This document shows positions 43,724 through 55,375 of a stretch of DNA of 64,000 bases, in pieces. The notes under the pieces were generated by a model that worked only from the letters and a program-made list of their open reading frames with translations, was not told the origin of the DNA and searched no databases. This DNA comes from Diplodia intermedia (Eukaryota; Ascomycota; Dothideomycetes; Botryosphaeriales; Botryosphaeriaceae): contig JAKEKT010000097.1 in assembly GCA_021495925.1 (NCBI GenBank), positions 1 to 64,000 of the forward strand, given 5' to 3'. Numbering within the stretch: the first letter of the stretch is position 1; each line of letters opens with the position of its first letter. A program made the position numbers and the translations under genes.

Positions 43724-43842
43724 GGCTAGAAAAATGGGGAAAGAGGGTGCGTGGGAGATGCAGAAAGAGCTGCTTGTTCGGGCCCCGACAACATGGCGGT
43801 GACGCGATAGCGGACGGGGTGTGAGATGGGATGGAAGGCCAG

Positions 43843-43848
43843 CCTCGG
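43843..43848. promoter_or_regulatory. CCTCGG motif (candidate FarA/FarB fatty-acid regulator site)
   Basis: CCTCGG is the core element bound by the Zn2Cys6 regulators FarA/FarB of Aspergillus nidulans upstream of fatty-acid catabolism and peroxisome genes. Here it lies between two genes with PTS1-like ends. Sequence match only. Confidence 0.45.
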
Positions 43849-43873
43849 CCCATAGAGGGCGGCGGGTGGGCGG

Positions 43874-43879
43874 CCTCGG
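43874..43879. promoter_or_regulatory. Second CCTCGG motif in the same promoter
   Basis: Same hexamer and orientation as at 43843, with 31 bp between starts, about three helical turns. Confidence 0.45.
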
Positions 43880-44100
43880 TTGTCTTCCCCGGATCTTGGC
43901 TGTCCCCGCCGCCCATCCCCACCAACTGCGTCACTCACCGGCACGCCGTAGCCACCACTTCGGCGCGGCCAGCGTCGGCTGCTGCTCCTATCTGTCCGCC
44001 CGCATTGCTGGACGAGCCCGCGTGCCGCCTTTTCCTCCCCGCCTTTCTCTCTCCCCGCCGTTTTCCCCTTTCTCCCACACTCTGCTTGTCACGAACCATA

Positions 44101-45966
44101 ATGCCTACTCCATCGCCTTACCCTCCTTTAGATGTGCCTAATTTGGATGTCTGGGCATTCCTCTTCGACAGGAAAGACAAGCCTTACCCCGATGACCAAG
44201 GTACACATACAACTGCTCCTAAGTGTCCATAAGAATTGACGATGCTGGAGCAAACAACATACAATCAACGCCCAGAACACTGCTGACACGCTCCCAGTAA
44301 TCTACCTGGATGCCAACACCAACCGCACCTACACCTATGCCCAAATAAAGAGCACGGCCGAGGACTTCGGCAAAGGGCTGAAGGGCCTTTGGGACTGGCA
44401 AAAGGGCGACGTGCTCGCCATCTTCTCGCCCAACTGCATCGACACGCCCGCCATCACCTGGGGCTGCCACTGGGCCGGCGGCATCGTCTCGCCCGCCAAC
44501 CCCACCTACAGCGCCGACGAGCTGGCTTTCCAGCTCCGCAACTCGGGCGCCGCCGCCGTAGTTACCCAGCTGCCGCAACTAGCCGTTGCGCGCAAAGCCG
44601 CTGCCGCCGCCGGCCTGCCGCCGGACCGTGTCATCATCATGGGCGACGCGCGGGATCCCGACGGCGTGACGAAGCACTTCACCAGCGTGCGCAACATCTC
44701 GGGCACGGCGCGCTTCCGCCGGACGAGGCTGGATCCGGCCGAGGATCTGGCCTTTTTGGTGTACTCGAGCGGGACGACAGGGCTGCCCAAGGGTGTGATG
44801 CTGACGCATCGGAACATCGTGGCCAATGTGCTGATGAACAGGGCGCTCGAGGGGGTGAATCTCGACTGGAAGAGCGACAAGGTCATTGCGTTCCTGCCAT
44901 TCTTCCACATCTACGGTGAGTGATCAAATCGGCCGGGGAGAGTGTGCTTGTGCGGCGTGGACTGACACCCTGCGCGCAGGCCTCACGTGCCTCGTCCATC
45001 ACGGCATATACATGGGCGTGCAGCTCGTCGTCATGGACAAGTTCGACCTCGAAAAGTTCTGCGGCCACGTGCAGACGCACAAGGTGACCTTCGCCTACCT
45101 GGTGCCGCCCGTCGTGCTGGCGCTGAGCAAATCGCCCGTCGTGGACAAGTACGACCTCAGCTCGCTGCGCATGTCCAACTCGGGCGCCGCGCCGCTGACG
45201 CGCGAGATCGTCGAGGAGCTGTGGAAGAAGCGCAAGCTCAAGGTCAAGCAGGGCTACGGCCTCAGCGAGACGAGCCCGACGACGCACACGCAGGAGTGGC
45301 GCGACTGGGACGCCAAGATCGGCAGCGTGGGCAAGCTGATGCCGAACCAGGTCGCCAAGTACATGGATCCCGGAGAGAAGGAGGTTCCTGTAGGTGGGAC
45401 GGGCGAGCTGTGGATCAAGGGGCCGAACGTGTTCAAGGGGTACTGGCGCAACGAGGAGGCGACCCGCAACGCGTTGACCGAAGACGGCTTCTTCAAGACC
45501 GGAGACGTGGGCCACCAGGATTCCGAGGGCCACTTCTACATCACCGACAGGGTGAAGGAGCTGATCAAGTACAAAGGTGCGGCGCTTCAAGGGCGTTGTA
45601 GGGTGGTGGGGTTTTCTTTTGGCTGACGGTGAAACAGGCTTCCAGGTGCCGCCCGCTGAGCTTGAGGGACTGCTTGTTTCGCACCCCTCGATTGAGGACG
45701 TTGCCGTCGTTGGCATCTACGACAAAGAGCAGGCCACCGAGGTGCCCCGCGCGTACGTTGTGCCGGCGAAGGGCATCGAGGCCAGCCCGAGGACGGAGAA
45801 GGAGATAATAGCGTGGTTAACCGAGAAGGTCGCACACCACAAGCGATTGAGAGGTGGCGTCCGGTTCGTCGATGAGATTCCAAAGAGTGTCAGCGGTAAG
45901 ATTCTAAGAAGAGTTCTCAAGGCTCAGGCGGCGGAGGAAGAGAAGGTTGGAAGAGCCAAACTTTAG
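44101..45966 (+). CDS. Acyl-CoA ligase of the 4-coumarate-CoA ligase-like family, probably peroxisomal
   Basis: Four exons, 44101-44200, 44298-44915, 44980-45576 and 45638-45966, encode about 547 aa, usual for the family. Adenylation motifs appear in order: the AMP-binding loop [104 protein letters not shown] and the catalytic lysine region KSVSGKILRR. The protein ends in GRAKL; the AKL tripeptide fits the canonical PTS1 consensus. Fungal 4CL-like peroxisomal enzymes activate fatty or aryl acids with ATP and CoA. The substrate cannot be told. Intron 3 has a weaker GTGCGG donor but splicing restores the universally conserved [12 protein letters not shown]. Confidence 0.94.
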
Positions 45967-47963
45967 AAAGAAAACGAAGAGATAGAGAAGAGAGAGGTAC
46001 GTCAATCGATTACTTTGGATACTTCAAGCCCTTACGGGTTGCATGTCCTTGTCGCGTTTGCTCTACGCATTTGCTTGTTCCCAGTCGAAACGAGCTTCTG
46101 CCTCGAGTTCAAACCGTTTAGGAAGGACACAGAAGAGAGCCTCTAGCGATCTTTTGAACGGTCAGTTATCATCAGCCCACCCGCACGGGCGCGGTCTCGC
46201 ATCAACCCGCGTAGAGATGCCATGCGCTTCATGCAACTTATGACGGAGCTCGCCTCGTTTCAACTCTCGCCTCAACGTCTGTTGAATCGCTCAAACCCTC
46301 GTCACCACACGGCAAAAGGCCTCTCCAGGCTTCTGGCGGATCAAATCGCACGCTAAATACCAGCAAGATGGCCCTCATATACGATGCGCGGGGCGGCTAC
46401 GTAGTACGAGAAGCTACTCGATGGTATGGCTGTTTTCATACAGGGGATCCTGGGCTTGCAACATCCGTACTGAAGGCACTCGACGAGCAGCAGCCCAGTC
46501 AGGCCTTGCTACAACGGCGAGTAAAGGGTAAAGCGGGCTGGTCGGATTTAAATTTACCGGGGATGCTCTGATCAGCACGTGGCCCCACGTTTCCTCGTCC
46601 GTCGGGTTCGTCGGGTGTTCTTTGGCCTGATGATGGCACAGCAAGTGTCAGAGGGGAGGTCCCGTTCCTCTATTGTACTCCCACATCTCCCGACGCCGTT
46701 GCAGACAGCAACGACAGCTTCCGCCAAAAAGCGGGTCGAGCGGAACAGCCGGGGGTTGCGGCGCAAGCGGGGATCTACGTGCGTGGAATCTCGGGTAAAG
46801 TCTCAGCTATCGACTAGTTCCAACGCTTGCAAGCTAATTGTGGTGGTGCAGCGGTGCCAGCTGATCATCTTCGGACAAGGCATGCTTGCCGGAGCAGCCT
46901 GGAGGGAAAAGGCAATATTGGCATCGTGAGTAGCAGCTCGTCCAAGCGTCGCGGGTCGGGAGATTGCAATTCTCGAAAAGCAGCAGCGGCAGGGCCGTGC
47001 TGTTGAGGTTATCAATAGCAATGGGCGGCTGTATGAAGAAGATATTTCCGACGAGGAATTAAGAAGGCATATAGCGACGGAGGTGAGCAGGCTGATCACG
47101 GTGCTAAGGTGTTCCAGGCCACCGTCCGTGTGCCGGAAGTTTCTCTCTACGAACAAACCGCGCGCTAGCGGCGGGAGACAGCCGTGTGAGGCACAGACGC
47201 TGCATGATCGGCTCGGGGGCCATGACCTCGCTCAACTGCCGCGTAAGGGAATCGGCCACCCCAGCGTTTCGCCATGTGCAGGGGTCCTGCTCCTGCAACA
47301 CAGCCCTGCGCTCCATTGCACCGGAGTTTCGTTCTGTTTCGGGACCTGTCTTGAAGAAATTGATGCCTCTGCCACGGCCCAAACATGCTCTTTCGGCGGC
47401 CTGGTCGAAGCCGAAGCATCTCTGGGCCCCCCAAGTCCGATCCTCTCCCCATTGCGGGCCATGTCCGTCCTCCGCCATTCCAATCGCGCTATTGTCCGCC
47501 CACTCCTGTCAATCAGTTTCGCGCTGTTCGATGCCGCCTTCTTCTATTCGCTGCCGCCGCTACTATCGTTACTTACATATTCCTCCGTCTCGGCACACAC
47601 GCGCGGGACCGCGTTTGCCGTCCCTCTCCCAATCATCCTCCCTCCCGCCCTACTTTGACCACTCCCCAGCCACATGCCGCCCATCTATTCCTGCAGGATC
47701 CCGAAGCCACAAAGATCGCCCCATTCGCCTTGGCCCTTTCCCCAGTCCTGGTGTCGCCACACTTTAGATTAACTTTTTTTCGCCTGGCTTGATCTTCTGC
47801 ACCTTCCTACCCTCCCGTTGCTGCATATTCCGGGGTTCATATTCAATCTCAGACGCATACCCTTCTGCAGCTGACTCGGTTTCGTTTCCCTTCTGCCTCT
47901 CTTCTATTCTCCATTCCCACTTATTCGTTTCTCCTCTCTCGACCTTCTTCCTCCCTGTCGGCC
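45967..47963. other. 2 kb interval without a confident gene
   Basis: Short open frames occur on both strands with no family features. One protein-like segment at about 46930-47091 is noted as a separate entry. CT-rich tracts before 47964 look like the promoter of the Pth11-like gene. Confidence 0.45.
46930..47091 (+). other. Protein-like open segment, possible exon or gene relic
   Basis: One plus-strand frame reads VAGREIAILEKQQRQGRAVE, then VINSNGRLYEEDISDEELRR and HIATE, which looks like a real helical, charged protein rather than random translation. It follows a stop (46927) and has no ATG of its own. A GTGAGC donor-like site follows at its right end. I could not assemble a full gene, nor do I recognise a family. 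Confidence 0.3.
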
Positions 47964-48178
47964 ATGGTGGCGACAACAGCAACACCCGCCATGCAAGCGC
48001 CCGCGGGGCAAACATCGACCCTCGACGGGCCGATGACGGACGCGCAGTGGGAGTTTGTCCGGACAGGTGCCGGATTGGTTGGAGGAGCGACGGTGGCGCT
48101 GGCGCTGCGGATATGGGCGCGGGCGGGAGTGATGAGGCATTTTGGACTGGACGATTGTAGGTCTTTTTTTCCTACGAG

Positions 48179-48225
<47 letters not shown>

Positions 48226-49616
48226 CTTTTGGTTACATCGATGTTGTTGTGAAGTGGCGAATGATGGAGGAATGAATGGAACGTTTTAACTGATTTGTAT
48301 TCTTCGTGTTTGAACAGATGCGGTTGTGGCAGCCTGGGTAAGAGAAACAACACCGAGAAAAGGACAGGATGTGGGATCGGGGGCTGACACGAAGACGGAC
48401 AGATGCTGAGTGTTGCGTTTTTCGTTTGCGAGGTGCAATGTGAGTATTTTCCTTTGTCCTACCTTGCAAGATAATACTGACAGCCATCGAAGGGATGCAG
48501 TATGGTTTCGGTAACCACTTGTGGAACGTGAGCATTGCGCAGGCGAACGAGTATGCGCTGGTGAGTCTCCAAGACTAGGAATTGAGCTGGAATGAAGACT
48601 GATTAGGATCAAGTGGAGCATACCAGTGCTCACAACTTATTGGTATGTAAACCTCGCACACTTGTAATCCCACCTGCTGATAGCACTGTGATAGCTGGGC
48701 GCCGATTCTCTCCAAGTTTTCGATACTTCTCCTGTATCACCGTTTGAATCCCAACAAAGCTTTCCGTGTCGTGGTGTACACTGTGATAGCTATTATAGTC
48801 GGTTATTCAGTGGCATCAACGGTGGTGGTATGTGCCAAGCATGCTTTCTGGCCAGCTCCAAGTATTGACGGTGGACTTAGGTCGGCGCCATATGCAGACC
48901 AACCGACGCTTCCAAGAGCCAATGTCTCAGCAACCTCACGCTCATCCAAGCAATTCTGAACATCTCCACGGATGGCCTTGTCGTCATAATGCCCGTGTCT
49001 ATTATTCACAAGCTTCAGTTCCCTGTCGGTCAATTGATGATCGTGGGTCTGGTAATGGCCGGAGGTTTTCTGTAAGCATACGCCCTGAGAAACCGCTACG
49101 AAGTCCCGCGCAGCTGACATGAAGAAAGCGCCGTGGCCGCCGCAATAATACGGCTTATTACAATCCAGAATATCGGCAAACTCGCAGACTACACGTGGGA
49201 ACAGACCCACGTCTCATTGTGGTCGTGAGTATTTTTTATCTATTGTGTCCAAATGCAAAATGCTGACAGTTACCTCCAGGACCATAGAGATCAACGTCAT
49301 CATCATATGCCAATGCCTCATTTCGTTGAAGCCCCTCATCAAACACTACATGCCGAACATGCTCGACGACGGCGTCTATCCGAAATCATCCAACAACCGC
49401 GGCCGCAGCCTGAGCAGACTCAGTATCCCCTTCGCCATGATGACCAAAGGAACGACAGGCGTGGTGGGTGGCAGCAGGATATCGAAGGGCTGGTGGAGAA
49501 GTCCGAAGAAAGACGAGATCATCATCACGAACACGTACGAGGTGGCAAGTACATACGAGATGCGAATCGGCGGCGGCACGGAGAGTCAGGAAAACATTAT
49601 CAAGGGGAAGCATTGA
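47964..49616 (+). CDS. Pth11/SAT4-type rhodopsin-domain 7TM protein
   Basis: Nine small exons join in phase: 47964-48156, 48318-48337, 48403-48439, 48484-48560, 48614-48642, 48695-48827, 48881-49071, 49129-49224 and 49280-49616, about 370 aa. The product shows the fungal rhodopsin-domain pattern: FGLDDYAVVAAWMLSVAFFV, YGFGNHLWNVS, PILSKFSILLLYHRLNPNKAFR, VVVYTVIAIIVGYSVAST, then AICRPTDASKSQC before LTLIQAILNISTDGLVVIMP, AAAIIRLITIQNIG and LWSTIEINVIIICQCLISLKPLI. These proteins are plasma-membrane receptors or sensors related to Magnaporthe Pth11, though this one lacks a visible N-terminal CFEM domain. Exons 2, 3 and 5 are only 20, 37 and 29 nt. The ligand is unknown. Confidence 0.85.
48181..48224 (+). 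repeat. AAAG microsatellite (11 units) in intron 1 of the Pth11-like gene
   Basis: Eleven perfect AAAG tetramers lie 24 bp after the intron donor. This makes intron 1 (161 nt) the longest in the gene. It is likely length-variable between strains. Confidence 0.95.
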
Positions 49617-50627
49617 GAAGAAGTGGTTCATTTTCTTAGCACGGTTGTTGGCCGACGCCGGGGCGGGACCTGAGTGCGTTATCGTTTCATGGATTTGGGC
49701 TGCTAGAGCGGAATATACCCCCGGGGAGCTGGTCGGCGGAAAGAGGGCTTCGTAAGTCAAGAGAAAAGATGGATGGTTCGGGACAGAAACTTGCCGAAGC
49801 CTTGACTTTGCATTGTGAGCTAATAAGAGCATTTCTTTCAAGGTGGCTGGAATGAGCTGCGCTCGTGAAGTCGCCGGCCTATGGCAGCACTCGGAGCTAC
49901 AGATGTCTCTGCATCACCGCAATCTTCACTGCCAGGTAGGCACGGCTCTTCTCTGCCGTACCCGCCAAAAACCATGGAAATAGACTCACGGGAAATTCCT
50001 CTCCCGCGTGGCTAGTCTGATGATCCGCACCAACGCCACGTCCTTCTCCCCGATGAGCCCTCGGGGACAGCTGCAATTGCCCGATCGGGCCAACGCTCCG
50101 GCACAACCTAACCACTGCCGCACGCCATGCCCTCCCCACCGCACCGCACCACCGTAGATCCGCAATAAAAACCCCATCCCAAGCCACTCGCCCCCCCGAC
50201 CGTTCCGCAAAAGCGCCGCCGCCAGCCGTGTGCGGCTCTCCCGTGATCCGTCTGCAGGATCCCACCACACAGGACTACTCGGGCCTTTTTCCGAAACGTC
50301 CATCGCCAGCACCAATCATCCTGTCAACTGGTCTGGCTGCCACCATGAACGGATGCTGGATGCTGCTCCGATACCGCGAGGCATGTCCCGCCGTATCGAT
50401 CCTTTTTGCCGGCGCCCGGCGCCACTGCTTGTGATTGTAACATATGCAACACCCACTTCGATCTACTGTGACGTGTGTAAATATCACGTTGGTGGAATGC
50501 TTCCGAGCGGGGTGTTCCGTTTGTTTTGGGCTCGGAAAGCTGCATGCATGGTCCCGAGAGGTATATCCAAGTCAAATTCCTGGTAAGTCAATGCCTCTGG
50601 CCTCTATGAGCACCGTATACCTCTACC
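49617..50627. other. Convergent intergenic region
   Basis: About 1 kb between the 3' ends of the Pth11-like and NRPS-like genes. No supported gene. Confidence 0.5.
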
Positions 50628-53475
50628 CTACACCATCTTCACATCACGCATCCATCTCCAGATTTTTCCAAAGTACTCATCATCCACCGGCCTGACCTTG
50701 CGCAACACGGGCGCAACCTTCTTCGTCTCCTCCATAGCAAAAGTCCGCCGTTCAATCCCAGCCCCTGCCGACCGCCCCTTCTCCTCCCCGTACGCGTCCT
50801 TCCAGAGTCCAAGTAGCTTCAAGGCAGGATGCTGCTCCCTCTCCCCACCACCACCACCACCACCATCCGTCCTCGCCGCCACCTCCTCCAACCGCCCCAA
50901 CCACACGCTCGGCTCCACGACCTCGAACTCCTCCACCTTCCCCAGCCACTCCAGCAACTGCATCCAATCAGGCTCGCAATGCTCGTTCAAAACGTGATAC
51001 ACCTTCATCTCCTCGCCCTCCCCCATCCCATCTTCTTCTTCTTCTCCAGCAACAGCAACAGCAACAGCAGCGGCGGCCGAAGAAGAACCCGCCGCCTCGA
51101 CAAACGCCGCCGCCGCCACATCCACCGGCAGCCACGCCAACGCCTCGCCCCGCAGCGCGGGCAGGCACCCCGTCACCCGCACCGTGCTCAGCAGCAGCGG
51201 CCACGCCTCGCGCGCGTTCCACACGCCGTCGCGGGCGTCGCCGCCCAGCTGGCCGACGCGGAAGACGGAGATGTTGCTGTTGTTCGCACGCTGCTGCTGC
51301 TGCTGCTGCTGGTGTTCGTGCGCGCGCTGGCAGATGCGTTCGGCGACCCATTTGGAGCGGGAGTAGCCGAGCGGGGAGGAGGCGGTGGGGGAGGAGGAGA
51401 AGGAGGGGAGGGGCCGCTCGGGGACGCGGGACGAAGGAGGGCGGTGGTTGGCTGCGCTGGCGACGGAGGAGCAGAAGGCGAAGAAGGGCGGGCGAGGGCG
51501 CGGGGAGCGGAGGGCGAGGGCGAGGAGGTTGTGGAGGCCTTTTTGTGAGTGACGGTTTGGTTAGCTTTGTCTACTCTTTTCTTTTACGGGTCAAGTGTGC
51601 GTTTGTTGCTGCTTGCTTGCTTGCTCACCGGCGATGTTGTCCTTCTCGAAGCTGCGCAGCCGCACCCGGAAGTTCACCGACCACGCGATGTGCATGATGA
51701 CGGTGGCTTCGGCGGCGAGCCTAGCGTACGTCTCGTCGGCCAAGCCGAGGTTGGCTTCGCCCAGTTGGGACTGCAGGACTACGATCTTCGAGTTGCCGGC
51801 GTGCTCGGACGCCGTCAGGCCCGGGAGACGCTTTTGGGTGAGGGCTTTGTCGACGCGTTCGCGGGCGGCGTGCGCGTCGGAACCGCGGGCTAAGCAGTAG
51901 ATCTTGGAGGTTTGCTTGGAGGCACGGTATAGGTGCAGGATGTGCGCTCCCAGAGCGCCGGTGGCCCCGGTCAGGACCTGTGTTCGTGAGTGGAGGATCT
52001 TCGTTACTAGGCAGTGCGGTGTTACTTACGACGACGTCTCGATTGGCTTGGCCGTTGACAGCGCCATTGGTTGTTGTGGAGTCAACTTGCCGTATGCTGT
52101 CGAAGTTACCGTACTTTTCAACAAGGCTAAGCATAAGCTCAAGTTCGTCTTCGCTCTCCTCGTACGATTCCCCGTGGCGCAGCTTTAGCATAAAACTGCT
52201 TAGTCTATGAAAAGGGGTTCAGCTTCGTTACTCTTAGTCTGAATCAACAGTCGTGACATACCTCTTGACCGTACCGCAGTCTTCCACAACACTCAGCGGC
52301 AGTTCCGAAGAAGAATTTGGAAGGAGCTGCCGGGAAGTTCAGTTACACACTCGAAATACCGTGACAAAACCTTACCTGATTCAAGCCGTATCGTATTTGC
52401 ATGCACGCAACGGAGTCAACGCCATAAGAAAAAAGATCGTCATCCTCACCCAGCTTCCCCGGCTTTGATACCACACTCTCAATCAAACCAACGATGAATC
52501 TTGCCACATCCTCATCCGGTATCTTGGAGCCGTCTCCAACACTGAGCTTGCCATACCTACTCTCGACCAGATCTGCATACTTCTCCTCGGCCTTCCCTCT
52601 CAGAACAGTCCCCTTGCTACTCTTCTCTAGAGCCCCTGGATCACGGGTCATCGGCACAAGCATATTCCGCGGTATCCGCGCGTGCTGCTGACTCTCCTCA
52701 TTGAGCTTCTCAACCAGCGACTTCACGGCATCAATCAACTCCTCATCAGACAGGGCCGCAGAGCTTTCACTTCGAAATAGTAGCGCACCGGGGAATGGCC
52801 GTCCATTCCCGAAGATCAAGACATCGTCGAGGAGCGGACTCGCCGCCATGGCCGACTCCAGGGGCGAGGGGTCGAACTTCTTGCCCGTGATGAGAGTGAG
52901 CTGCGCGTCGGCGCGTGAATGGTACTTCCAAGCGTCTGGAATCGTCGGATGCGGGATCATCAAGTCCGCCGTGGCGAACGAGCCGTCCTCCCTGTTACTC
53001 TTCGCCTGTTCCACCAGCAAGTAATTCCTGTCAGCCCCATGTTCCCAAAACCAAGACACACAGGCAGCCCAGTCTCCACCAAAACACAGCGAAAAGGCGC
53101 CACTCACCATGTGCGGCCACCCCTTCAACACCACCAACTCCGCCAGCCCTCCCTCCCTCGGCTCGAACCGCAAGTGCTCCCCACCGGCCCCGCCGCACCT
53201 CAGATACTGCCACTCCCGATCCCCCCCGTCGTACTCCCGATGCGACGACATCAGGAACCCGCACTCGGCACTCCCGTACCGCGACACCAGCCTCACGCCG
53301 CGCCCGACCAGCCGATCGCCCACGTCCGCCGGCAGCGCCGCGCCGCCCACGCCGACGAGCGCCATGCCGCGCAGCCGCGCCAGCCCCGCGCCCCCGGGGT
53401 CGGCGTCGAGGAGCTGCAGCACGAACGGGACGGAGGAGAAGTAGCGGACGGGCGGGCACGGGCACCGCCCGCCAA

Positions 53476-53507
<32 letters not shown>

Positions 53508-54466
53508 CCGCCGCCCGATCGCGAGCCTCTGGACGTCGACGACGATGTTGTTGTTGCGGCGGACGTCTTCTCCGTCTCCAGCGCGGCGGCGTCGAGGCAC
53601 GCGCACACGTTCGCCGCCGTGACCGGCAGCGCGTGCGCGGGGAACAGCCACGCGGGCGCGCCGCCCGCCCACGCGCGCAGGCAGTCGGCGATGCCGCCGT
53701 GGTAGAGCGGCGTCGTCGTGAAGGTCGCGGCGTCGCCGGGGAGGGCCCGCGGCAGCGCGCACGCGGCGCCGCGGTGCGTTTGCGGGATCGGCTTGGGCAG
53801 GCCCGAGGAGGTGCCCGAGGTGTGGAAGAGGAAGGCGATGTCGGTTTGCTGGATGGGGTGCGCGGGGAGGGTGGAGGGTTGGGTTGGCGTTTTGAGGGAG
53901 GAGAAGAGGTCGGTTGGGATGATGGAGGAGAGGGGGATGGTGGTGAGAGTGCTTGTTTCGGCGGTTTTGGCGGCTAGAGGTTCGAGGGAGGGGTCGTGGA
54001 AGAGGGTTGAGGCGGAGCAGAGGCGGAGCAGGTGTGCGATGGCGGGCGGTTGGCATTGCGGCGCGACCAGCAGCACGGAGTGACCGAGGCGGATCAGGGC
54101 CAGCCAGATGAAGACGAAGGTCGGCGAGCTGGGGGATAGAAGACCGACGGTTTGCCTCTCGTTGAGGTGCTCTCCAAGTTTGCGGTTGATGATGTCGGCG
54201 ACGAGGAGAGAGCCATTCCGGAGTTCTGAGAAAGTGATGGTCCAACGCTTCAATTGCGGCTTTGGAGACGACGAATTGCCAGGTTGGGAGGGAACATCAC
54301 TCGGCGCATTTTGGTCGTTGACGGGCTCGAAAAAGCCAACAGCCGGCTTATTTCCCACCGATTGTGCCTGTAGATCCAAAAACTCGTTGATGTTGTTGAA
54401 GCTCGATTTGCCTCCGCTCAAGCTGGCAGCTTGGCCAAGCGTGCACACGAAATAATTGGTGTCCAT
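50628..54466 (-). CDS. NRPS-like A-T-R enzyme (adenylation, carrier, thioester reductase)
   Basis: Six exons, complement(50628-51538, 51629-51977, 52030-52204, 52262-52326, 52376-53005, 53108-54466), give about 1162 aa. The adenylation domain (residues 1-560) shows FLFHTSGTSSGLPKPIPQTH, RYGSAECGFL, DGSFATADL, DAWKYHSRADAQLTLITGKKFDP and a late Lys region. A carrier domain follows, with DDDLFSYGVDSVACMQIR (Ser for phosphopantetheine near residue 650). The C-terminal reductase has the NADPH loop VLTGATGALGAHIL (about 745) and the YSRSK catalytic pair (about 913). No condensation domain is present. Such enzymes activate a carboxylic or aryl acid and release it as an aldehyde or alcohol, as in Lys2-like reductases. 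The substrate is unknown. Ten Asp in a row (a CAT microsatellite) interrupt the adenylation domain. Confidence 0.9.
53476..53505 (-). repeat. CAT trinucleotide repeat coding ten Asp in the NRPS-like gene
   Basis: Ten perfect CAT units on the plus strand read GAT x10 on the coding strand, inside the adenylation domain between its N-terminal subdomain core motifs. Confidence 0.95.
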
Positions 54467-55375
54467 TAGGTCGAGGCTGTAAGAACGAGGTACGTGAGAG
54501 TGAAAGTGTAGATGCTGTAAAACGACAGAAGAGATGGATGTGGGTTGGAATGCGCATTGAGTTTAGTTCGGAAAGTGATGAGATCATCTCCCCGGCACCA
54601 GCCACTGCTCGAGCTGCAACCAAATGCCTGCCCGTCTGCTCCAATAATCCAGAATGAAGATGTTCTCCTGATCTTGCATCTCAGCCATGATGCCACCTAT
54701 GGCCTGTAAGACGCGGGAGATGGTTTGCCGGGCGTCTGCTTTGCCATCACGTTCCCCGCGTTTAACGGTACGTCACCGGTCCGGCCCGGGGCTGAAATGG
54801 TCAATTCGGGCAAGTGGACCGGGGCCTGGTATCAAAGCCAATGGAACCATGACTCGTCCTATGCCCACCTATTAGTCTCGATAAATCAGCGTTTGATCGA
54901 CATAGGTCATTCGCCTCATCGAGCATGCGGACGAATTGGGTTGTCTTGGCCGAAAGCGCGATTTAAATATATCTCGCAGCGCTATCATCCCGCGCCAAAT
55001 CCCCTCTCCGTCGTGTACATCGCCTCAGGATACTTAACAGAGATGCAAGAAGAAGACAAGTAAGGCCTTTGTGCATGCGGAGCCACTTTCCTATTGGGTG
55101 GGCCATCCACTACCTAAAGAGGATATGGGCAAAATCTGGCACCCTGACGAGAGACGGGAAAGTATATCTAGCAGACCAGACACAACATCCCTTGCCAAGC
55201 ACTTTCACATGAGCGAATTTTCCTCTTCCTGCCTCGTGATACAGTTGTGCTCCGCCTCCTTGGACACGATGTCCGTTTCTGAATGGAAACAAATCGCTGT
55301 ATATCACAAATCCTTTGCCTCTAACGCCACGCGCTGGACAATACATACGCAAGTGATTCATACTTCATCCTCACA
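54467..55375. other. Intergenic region
   Basis: About 0.9 kb with no supported gene. It must hold the NRPS-like gene's promoter on its left. Confidence 0.5.

Larger units (their letters stand above)
43724..44100. promoter_or_regulatory. Shared divergent promoter of the thioesterase and acyl-CoA ligase genes
   Basis: These 377 bp separate the two start codons and contain no credible gene. Two CCTCGG hexamers lie inside at 43843 and 43874. The ligase side has a strong CT-rich tract before the ATG, a usual fungal core-promoter trait. Confidence 0.65.

Noticed and set aside
42762..54466. A secondary-metabolite gene cluster spanning ligase, Pth11-like gene and NRPS-like gene
   Set aside because: The genes are separated by long gaps, carry different promoter types, and no tailoring or transport genes lie between them. 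The ligase is better explained by its peroxisomal pairing.
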